Source of the DNA: Streptomyces sp. MBT53
GTDB taxonomy: Bacteria > Actinomycetota > Actinomycetes > Streptomycetales > Streptomycetaceae
DNA length: 53,384 bases
Assembly (NCBI RefSeq): GCF_016654115.1
Contig: NZ_JAEQAZ010000045.1
Coordinates: forward strand, 1-53,384
Direction of reading: 5' to 3'
The notes below the pieces were generated by a model. The model made no database searches, was not told the origin of the DNA, and worked only from the letters and a program-made list of their open reading frames with translations. How positions within the stretch are numbered: the stretch's first letter is position 1; each line of letters begins with the position of its first letter. Of the stretch, positions 47,817 to 53,384 are shown piece by piece. A program made the translations under genes and the position numbers.

Positions 47817-49583
47817 TTACAGGTACTGACCGGTGTTCGCCACCGTGTCGATGGAGCGTCCGGTGTCGGCGCCCTGCTTGCCGGTGATGAGCGTACGGAT
47901 GTAGACGATCCGTTCGCCCTTCTTTCCGGAGATCCGGGCCCAGTCGTCCGGGTTGGTGGTGTTGGGCAGGTCCTCGTTCTCCTTGAACTCGTCCACGCAT
48001 GCCTGGAGGAGGTGGGAGACGCGGATGCCCTTCTGCTTGTGGTCGAGGAAGTCCTTGATGGCCATCTTCTTGGCCCGGCCCACGATGTTCTCGATCATGG
48101 CGCCGGAGTTGAAGTCCTTGAAGTAGAGGACTTCCTTGTCACCGTTGGCGTAGGTGACCTCCAGGAAGCGGTTCTCCTCGGATTCCGTGTACATGTGTTC
48201 CACGGCCGTCTGGATCATGCTGGTGACGGTGGTGGTCTTGTCGCCGCCGTGCTCGCCGACGTCGTCGGGGTGCAGCGGGAGGCGCTCGGTGAGGTACTTG
48301 CCGAAGATGTCCTTGGCGGCCTCGGCGTCGGGACGTTCGATCTTGATCTTCACGTCCAGGCGGCCGGGGCGCAGGATGGCGGGGTCGATCATGTCCTCGC
48401 GGTTCGAGGCGCCGATGACGACCACGTTCTGCAGGCCTTCCACGCCGTCGATCTCGGCGAGCAGCTGGGGGACGATGGTGTTCTCCACGTCCGAGCTGAC
48501 ACCGGATCCGCGGGTGCGGAAGAGGGATTCCATCTCGTCGAAGAAGACGATGACGGGTGTGCCCTCGCTGGCCTTTTCACGTGCACGCTGGAAGACGAGG
48601 CGGATCTGCCGCTCGGTCTCGCCGACGTACTTGTTGAGGAGCTCGGGGCCCTTGATGTTGAGGAAGAAGCTCTTGCCGGTGGCCTGTCCGGTGACCTCGG
48701 CGACCTTTTTGGCCAGCGAGTTGGCGACGGCCTTGGCGATGAGCGTCTTTCCGCATCCGGGAGGCCCGTACAGCAGGACGCCCTTGGGCGGCCGCAGTTC
48801 GTGCTCCTTGAAGAGGTCGGGGTAGAGGTACGGCAGTTCGACCGCGTCGCGGATCATCTCGATCTGGCCGCCCAGACCGCCGATCTGCTCGTAGCCGATG
48901 TCGGGGACCTCTTCGAGGACGAGTTCCTCGACCTCGCTCTTCGGGACGATCTCGTAGACGTAGCCGGAACGGGGTTCGAGCAGCAGGGCGTCGCCGGGGC
49001 GGATGGTGATGTCCAGCAGTGGCTCGGCGAGCCGTACCACCCGCTCCTCGTCGGTGTGCCCCACCACGAGGGCGCGTTCGCCGTCCTCAAGGATCTCCTT
49101 GAGGGTGACGATGTCGCCGACGCGCTCGTACTCCATGGCCTCGACCACGTTGAGCGCTTCGTTGAGCATTACTTCCTGGCCGCGGCGGAGCTCTTCGAGA
49201 TCCACGCTTGGGCTGACGTTCACCCGGAGTTTGCGGCCGCCGGTGAAGATGTCCGCGGTGCCGTCCTCGTTGGCCACGAGGAAGACTCCGAAGCCGGCCG
49301 GTGGCTGTGCGAGCCGGTCGACCTCTTCCTTGAGGGCCACGATCTGGTCGCGGGCCTCACGGAGCGTGTTGGCGAGTCGCTCGTTCTGGGCGGACACCCC
49401 GGCCAGATTGGTCTGCAGCTCGACGATCCGCTCTTCGAGAATCCTCGTGTGTCGCGGAGAGTCGGCGAGCTTACGTCGCAGGACGGCGATCTCCTGCTCA
49501 AGGTAGGCAATCTGCCCGGACGGGTCGTCGGACCCTCGTCCCGGGCGGATGCCGCGGTTCATGTCGTCGTCGTGGGCTGCCAC
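47817..49583 (-). CDS. arc: Proteasome-associated AAA ATPase ARC/Mpa
   Basis: The 588-aa unfoldase has an N-terminal coiled coil (about 20-75, QIAYLEQEIAVLRRKLADSP) that binds Pup. Two OB-like domains follow. The AAA module has Walker A LYGPPGCGKT, Walker B VIVFFDEMESLF and GASNREDMIDPAILRPGR. The C-terminal GQYL matches the tail that docks into the alpha ring. GTG 49583 (MAAHDDDMNRGIRPGRG) lies eight bases after GGAGG. It is divergent from the ferredoxin gene. Confidence 0.97.
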   Translation of the reverse strand: MAAHDDDMNRGIRPGRGSDDPSGQIAYLEQEIAVLRRKLADSPRHTRILEERIVELQTNLAGVSAQNERLANTLREARDQIVALKEEVDRLAQPPAGFGVFLVANEDGTADIFTGGRKLRVNVSPSVDLEELRRGQEVMLNEALNVVEAMEYERVGDIVTLKEILEDGERALVVGHTDEERVVRLAEPLLDITIRPGDALLLEPRSGYVYEIVPKSEVEELVLEEVPDIGYEQIGGLGGQIEMIRDAVELPYLYPDLFKEHELRPPKGVLLYGPPGCGKTLIAKAVANSLAKKVAEVTGQATGKSFFLNIKGPELLNKYVGETERQIRLVFQRAREKASEGTPVIVFFDEMESLFRTRGSGVSSDVENTIVPQLLAEIDGVEGLQNVVVIGASNREDMIDPAILRPGRLDVKIKIERPDAEAAKDIFGKYLTERLPLHPDDVGEHGGDKTTTVTSMIQTAVEHMYTESEENRFLEVTYANGDKEVLYFKDFNSGAMIENIVGRAKKMAIKDFLDHKQKGIRVSHLLQACVDEFKENEDLPNTTNPDDWARISGKKGERIVYIRTLITGKQGADTGRSIDTVANTGQYL

Positions 49584-49975
49584 GGTCCTCACCTCCTCCA
49601 AGGGGAGCTGGACGCTTCCAGACCCTACCTGGGTGGGTGTCGATTGAAACCCCTAGATCACAAAGACTGTCAAGGTGTGTCGTCGGTCACCCTGCGCTCT
49701 CCCTCGTGCCGTCTGAATACCCACTCAACGTGATTCAGAAGCCGACTGTTCCAAGGGTGGGTCGGTCAAAATCCTTCATGGGGGACGTGAGTTGCCGTAT
49801 CGGCGGGGTCGGAGCCCGGCGAAATCCCGCCGGGGCGCCCCCTGACGGAGAGTGTCCGCGCGGACGGTGCCCGTCATGTCGTGGCGTGAAACCAGGGATC
49901 TCCAGGAAGTGTCGCCCGGGGGTGCGGAGGTAGGGTCGAAGTGTTCAACACCCGGCGGAAGCAGGAGAGATCACC
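49584..49975. other. Divergent region between arc and the ferredoxin gene
   Basis: No gene is evident in these 392 bp. On the minus strand TAGGGT at 49622-49627 is a possible arc -10 with a weak GTTTCA 17 bp upstream, and a separate TTGACA lies at 49668-49673. On the plus side CCCGGCG/CGCCGGG (49815-49821 with 49828-49834) form a hairpin, GTCCGCGCGGAC (49854-49865) is a 12-bp palindrome, and TAGGGT near 49932 could be a ferredoxin -10. Confidence 0.4.
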
Positions 49976-50275
49976 GTGCAGGACGAGGCCGCGGCCGACG
50001 GCGAGGCGCTGGAGGTCTGGATCGACCAGGATCTCTGTACCGGCGACGGCATCTGCGCCCAGTACGCCCCCGAGGTCTTCGAGCTGGACATCGACGGGCT
50101 GGCCTATGTGAAGAGCCCGGACGACGAGCTGTTGCAGGACAAGGGCGCCACCACGCCCGTCCCGCTGACGCTGCTGGTCGACGTGGTGGACTCCGCGAAG
50201 GAGTGTCCCGGGGACTGCATTCATGTGCGCCGGGTCGCGGACCGGGTCGAGGTGTACGGCCCCGACGCGGCCTGA
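49976..50275 (+). CDS. Small ferredoxin
   Basis: The 99-aa protein has WIDQDLCTGDGICAQYAPEV and AKECPGDCIHVRR, giving a C-x5-C pair near the start and a CPGDC pair near the end, as in single-cluster 3Fe-4S/4Fe-4S ferredoxins that often serve P450s. GTG 49976 follows GGAGAG. From memory its place beside arc is conserved in Streptomyces. The electron-transfer partner is unknown; the two P450s in the window are possible but distant. Confidence 0.9.
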   Translation: MQDEAAADGEALEVWIDQDLCTGDGICAQYAPEVFELDIDGLAYVKSPDDELLQDKGATTPVPLTLLVDVVDSAKECPGDCIHVRRVADRVEVYGPDAA

Positions 50276-50303
50276 GGGCCGTCGGGGCGGTGGCTCCGAT
50301 GTG

Positions 50304-50888
50304 TCAGACGCTCTGGGTGTTGCCGGGCGTGGAGCGGACGAACGTGCCGTTCTTCCACTGCCACTTCGCGCTCTCCTTGACGTCAGGGCAGCAACTGGGC
50401 ACGTCCTGGGTCGAGTAGCCGAGCATCGTCGCGAGTACGGCGCCGTCGCGTACGGCGAACTCGGTGACCGTCTCCCGGGATTTCGGCGCGATCAGGGTGG
50501 CCACCACGCGCGGCTTGGCGGCGTGCGCGGTCTGGGTCAGGACGTAGACGCCGTCGGGCGGGGTGCCCATGCCGGCGTCGCAGTGGACCACGGCGACCGT
50601 CTCCGGTCTGCCGTCGCCGTCGAGGTCGCCGGAGGCCTGCTTCTGGACGACGGCCTTCTGGGGACCGCACTGGATGGGGAAGTCGACCCCTGCGGTCGCG
50701 GGGGCCGGGGCGGTGGAGAGAGCGGGCTTCGCCTGCGGGCCGGAGGCCTGGGCGGCGCGCGCCGAATCGGGCTGCAGGACCGAGGAGAGCGCCACGACGG
50801 CGGCGAGTGCCGTGGCGGTGGCGACCCAGTGGATGGGCCGGGTGTTCGTGTGTGCCAGTTCCAGTTCCGGGACGGCGGAGTGCTGCAC
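50304..50888 (-). CDS. Secreted or membrane-anchored protein of unknown function
   Basis: This 194-aa protein has a hydrophobic signal or anchor (HWVATATALAAVVALSSVLQ) after a polar N terminus. An Ala/Pro-rich stalk follows, then a domain with SGDLDGDGRPETVAVVHCDA, a DxDxDG calcium-loop pattern seen in FG-GAP-like repeats. Cys pairs (IQCGP, VVHCDA, PSCCPD) could form disulfides outside the cell. GTG 50888 with AGGAG upstream is chosen. It converges on the ferredoxin gene with 28 bp between stops. Function not recognised. Confidence 0.75.
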   Translation of the reverse strand: MQHSAVPELELAHTNTRPIHWVATATALAAVVALSSVLQPDSARAAQASGPQAKPALSTAPAPATAGVDFPIQCGPQKAVVQKQASGDLDGDGRPETVAVVHCDAGMGTPPDGVYVLTQTAHAAKPRVVATLIAPKSRETVTEFAVRDGAVLATMLGYSTQDVPSCCPDVKESAKWQWKNGTFVRSTPGNTQSV

Positions 50889-51034
50889 TAGGAGTGTCTC
50901 CTGTGAGGGCTGTGCCGGTGGGGGTGGCCTGCATGGTGCCACACGTCACAATGCGGGGGAACGGCGGGGTCGACAGTTCGTTCGCGTGATCGCACGGGAG
51001 GGTTCTTCTGCTGTGGCGGTACGTCAGAAGAGAG

Positions 51035-51082
51035 ACGCCGTGGCCCGGTTCCGAAGGTGTTCCGGGAACTCGGCCACGGCGT
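51035..51082 (-). terminator. Terminator after the tRNA methyltransferase gene
   Basis: ACGCCGTGGCC (51035-51045) pairs with GGCCACGGCGT (51072-51082), with a nested GTTCC/GGAAC stem in the loop. It lies about 50 nt beyond the methyltransferase stop. Confidence 0.8.
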
Positions 51083-51132
51083 TCGCGCGTTGAGTGCGGC
51101 ACAGGGCCGCCAAGGGTGCGGTGCGGCGGGCG

Positions 51133-52035
51133 TTAGCGGCCGCCACCGCCGTCCGCGTTCGGGCCGGTGTAGTCGTCGCCGTAGGCGCCCTTGGAGGGGC
51201 GGCGGCGGCGCATGGGGGGCTCGACGCCGTCCGCGAGGCGGCGGGCGGTGAGAAGGAAGCCGGTGTGGCCGATCATGCGGTGGTCGGGACGGACGGCCAG
51301 GCCCTCGACGTGCCAGTTGCGGAGCATCGTCTCCCAGGCGGTCGGCTCGTTGAAGGAGCCGATCTCGCGGATGGACTCGACGGTCCGCGCGAGCTGGGTG
51401 GTGGTCGCGACGTAGCAGCACAGGATGCCGCCGGGCACGAGCGCCTTGGAGACGGCCTCCAGGCACTCCCAGGGGGCGAGCATGTCGAGGATGACGCGGT
51501 CGACGTCCGTGTCGGACAGGTTGTCCTGGAGGTCGCCGACGGTGAGCTGCCAGGCGGGGTGCGGGCCGCCGAAGTAGCGCTCCACGTTCTGCTGGGCGAT
51601 CTCGGCGAAGTCCTCGCGGCGCTCGTAGGAGTGCAGCATGCCCTGGTCACCGACGGCGCGCAGCAGGAAGCTGCTGAGCGAGCCGGAGCCCACGCCCGCT
51701 TCCACGACGCGTGCGCCGGGGAAGATGTCCGCGAAGGACAGGATCTGCCCCGCGTCCTTGGGGTAGACCACGGCGGCGCCGCGGGGCATGGACAGGACGT
51801 AGTCGGGGAGCAGGGGGCGCAGCGCGAGGTAGGCGACGTTTCCGGTGGTGCGGACAACGCTGCCCTCGGGTGCGCCGATCAGCTCGTCGTGCGGGAAGGA
51901 ACCCTTGTGGGTGTGGAAGTTCTTCCCCGCTTCGAGCGTGAACGTGTAGTGGCGGCCCTTGGGGTCGGTCAGCTGAACCTGGTCCCCGACCTTGAAGGGC
52001 CCGCGCCTGCGGGCGGCACCGGTCGGTTCGGACAT
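51133..52035 (-). CDS. trmI: tRNA (adenine-58-N1)-methyltransferase (TrmI-type)
   Basis: The 300-aa protein has the N-terminal TrmI extension (FKVGDQVQLTDPKGRHYTFT) and a Rossmann methyltransferase with motif I VVEAGVGSGSLSSFLL, LHSYERREDFAEIAQQNVER and the motif IV-like DRVILDMLAPWECLEAVSKA. It uses S-adenosylmethionine to methylate A58 in the T-loop of tRNA. Bacterial enzymes are homotetramers. The Gly/Arg-rich C-terminal 25 residues may bind RNA. In some actinobacteria this gene neighbours arc. Confidence 0.93.
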   Translation of the reverse strand: MSEPTGAARRRGPFKVGDQVQLTDPKGRHYTFTLEAGKNFHTHKGSFPHDELIGAPEGSVVRTTGNVAYLALRPLLPDYVLSMPRGAAVVYPKDAGQILSFADIFPGARVVEAGVGSGSLSSFLLRAVGDQGMLHSYERREDFAEIAQQNVERYFGGPHPAWQLTVGDLQDNLSDTDVDRVILDMLAPWECLEAVSKALVPGGILCCYVATTTQLARTVESIREIGSFNEPTAWETMLRNWHVEGLAVRPDHRMIGHTGFLLTARRLADGVEPPMRRRRPSKGAYGDDYTGPNADGGGGR

Positions 52036-52085
52036 GTGACCAGCCTACCGGCGATTGCGGGGGCCGCCGACCACGCGCGCGTGCC

Positions 52086-53270
52086 TCAGTTGGGGCGGGC
52101 CATGGCCTTCACGAAGGCGCGCTCCACGTCGGCAGCGGACAGGACGCCGTAGATCTCGCCGGTCTCCTCGACCACGAGGTATTCGGTGGCGGGGGTGGCG
52201 CGCAGGGTGTCGAGGAGGTCCTCTCCGGCCAGTTCCGCGGAGACGCGCATGCCCTCGGTGAGGTCCTGGGCGAGGCCGCTGACGGAGACCCAGGGGCGGC
52301 GGTGTTCGGGGACGCCGACGATGGCCGCCTCGCGCACGAGGGAGAGCGGCTGGCCGTCGGCGTCGACGACGACCAGGGCGCGGGCGCCGGCGGCGTTGGC
52401 GCGGCGCAGGGCCTCGGAGAGGGGCGTGTTGGTCTCGACGGGTACCGCGCGGCGGGTGAGGTTGCGGGCGCGGAGGTCCGGGAGGTGCTCGCGCAGGCGG
52501 GCCATGCGGAGGCTGTTGCCGGCGCCGGTCCAGATGATCGCGGCGAGGATCGCGGCCAGGAGGGCGTCCGTGACGGTGTCCATGCCGCTGATGTCCTCGG
52601 TGTTGGTGCCGAGGGCGCCGGTCTGGGTGAGGAGCGGGAGGCCGATCAGGACGGAGACGGCGAGGGCGCGGCCGACCCAGGCTGCGGCGATCGTGCCGCT
52701 CATGGGCCTGCCGGTGATCTTCCAGACGACGGCGCGGAGCATCCGGCCGCCGTCGAGGGGCAGGCCGGGCAGCAGGTTGAAGGCGGCCACGATGAGGTTG
52801 GAGACCATCAGGCCGGCCAGCAGGACGCCGGGGACGGTGCCGGGCTCCACGGGCTGCATGGCGAGGTAGAAGATGCCCGAGAGGATCAGCGAGAGCAGCG
52901 GGCCGACGAAGGCCAGCACGAACTCCCTGCCGGGGGTCTCGGCCTCCTTCTCGATCTCGGAGACGCCGCCGAAGAACTGCAACTGGATGCGTCGGACCGG
53001 GAGTTTGAAGCGGAGGGCGGCGACGGTGTGCGCCAGTTCGTGCACCAGGACGGAGCCGTAGAAGGCGACCGCGAAGAAGAGGGCCACGAGGTAGCGGGCG
53101 GCGCCGAGTTCGGGCAGCACGCGGTCCAACTGGCCGCCGAACACCCAGGTGATGAGCGCTGCGACGAGGAACCAGCTGGGCGCCACGTACACGGGCACCC
53201 CGAAGGGCCGCCCCATCAACAGGCCTCCACCGGGCTCCTTGGGGCGCTGCGGGGGGCGTCCCTTGGGCAT
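52086..53270 (-). CDS. Site-2 protease family (M50) with CBS domains
   Basis: This membrane metalloprotease of at least 394 aa has the zinc motif HELAH (77-81 from ATG 53270), a second metal-ligand motif NLLPGLPLDGGRML, about six membrane helices and two C-terminal CBS repeats (about 255-390). Relatives cut membrane-bound anti-sigma factors or process membrane proteins. The frame stays open to the right edge, encoding a His/Pro-rich stretch (PHAHTEPHAHTGAP), so the true start may lie outside the window. ATG 53270 is the outermost ATG seen. Confidence 0.88.
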   Translation of the reverse strand: MPKGRPPQRPKEPGGGLLMGRPFGVPVYVAPSWFLVAALITWVFGGQLDRVLPELGAARYLVALFFAVAFYGSVLVHELAHTVAALRFKLPVRRIQLQFFGGVSEIEKEAETPGREFVLAFVGPLLSLILSGIFYLAMQPVEPGTVPGVLLAGLMVSNLIVAAFNLLPGLPLDGGRMLRAVVWKITGRPMSGTIAAAWVGRALAVSVLIGLPLLTQTGALGTNTEDISGMDTVTDALLAAILAAIIWTGAGNSLRMARLREHLPDLRARNLTRRAVPVETNTPLSEALRRANAAGARALVVVDADGQPLSLVREAAIVGVPEHRRPWVSVSGLAQDLTEGMRVSAELAGEDLLDTLRATPATEYLVVEETGEIYGVLSAADVERAFVKAMARPN

Positions 53271-53384
53271 GGCGGTGGCTTCGGGGCGCGCGTCGGGCGG
53301 TGTGGGCGCGCCGGTGTGAGCGTGCGGCTCCGTGTGGGCGTGAGGGCGGTCGGGGGCCCGGTCGGCGTGCGGGGTGTCGTGGGG

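Overview
The window is high-GC actinobacterial DNA with Streptomyces-type gene content: GTG and TTG starts, four-base stop/start overlaps, a complete Pup-proteasome locus, a split tat locus, a conservon (sensor-like kinase, roadblock, DUF742, GTPase, P450) and terpene cyclases. The order tatC-tatA-pafC-pafB-FKBP-FKBP-pafA-MFS-LacI-prcA-prcB-pup-dop-arc is, from memory, a conserved core-chromosome block in Streptomyces. No rRNA, tRNA, CRISPR array, insertion sequence or integrase was found.

Layout. 1-3 kb: a LysR regulator (cut by the window edge) divergent from a TDT-family transporter, then a metal/corrinoid-binding-like protein coupled to an XRE-cupin regulator. 3.3-6.3 kb: a glycine betaine-type ABC importer whose permease and binding protein are fused. 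6.5-8.4 kb: a 5'-3' exonuclease-domain protein and a siderophore-interacting flavoprotein behind an iron box. 8.5-11.2 kb: a two-gene ABC exporter with a PadR regulator. 11.4-12.9 kb: an APC permease. 12.9-17.7 kb: a compact terpene locus (P450, class II cyclase-like protein, class I terpene synthase). 17.7-23.3 kb: a pseudouridine synthase and a conservon ending in a P450 without the EXXR motif. 23.5-31.0 kb: TetR plus two DUF1989 proteins, a urea/guanidine carboxylase and an allophanate hydrolase. 31.1-38.1 kb: DSHCT helicase, TatC, TatA, two small proteins, PafC and PafB. 38.2-49.6 kb: two FKBPs, PafA, an MFS transporter with a LacI regulator, proteasome alpha and beta, a broken endonuclease VII gene, Pup, Dop and the ARC ATPase. 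49.9-53.4 kb: ferredoxin, a secreted protein, TrmI-type tRNA methyltransferase and a site-2 protease.

How the parts work together. The TetR-linked operon fits carboxylation of guanidine (or urea), deimination of carboxyguanidine by the paired DUF1989 proteins, and hydrolysis of allophanate to ammonia and CO2. A 20-bp palindrome in its promoter region recurs, with one arm mismatch, just before the APC permease 13 kb away, which suggests one regulon for uptake and breakdown. The proteasome genes form a dop-pup-(endonuclease VII remnant)-prcB-prcA run, with arc divided off by a strong terminator. pafA lies 9 nt behind an MFS gene that is divergent from a LacI regulator, with two TACGTA sites between them.

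Most promising leads: the shared operator linking the permease to the guanidine-type operon; the terpene locus with variant catalytic motifs (DVDTT in the class II protein, NDxxGxxxD in the class I protein) and a possible insertion scar in the P450 tail; the decayed endonuclease VII gene between pup and prcB; a 34-bp element present twice in opposite orientation, each time between convergent genes; and competing hairpins before tatA and between padR and its ABC operon.
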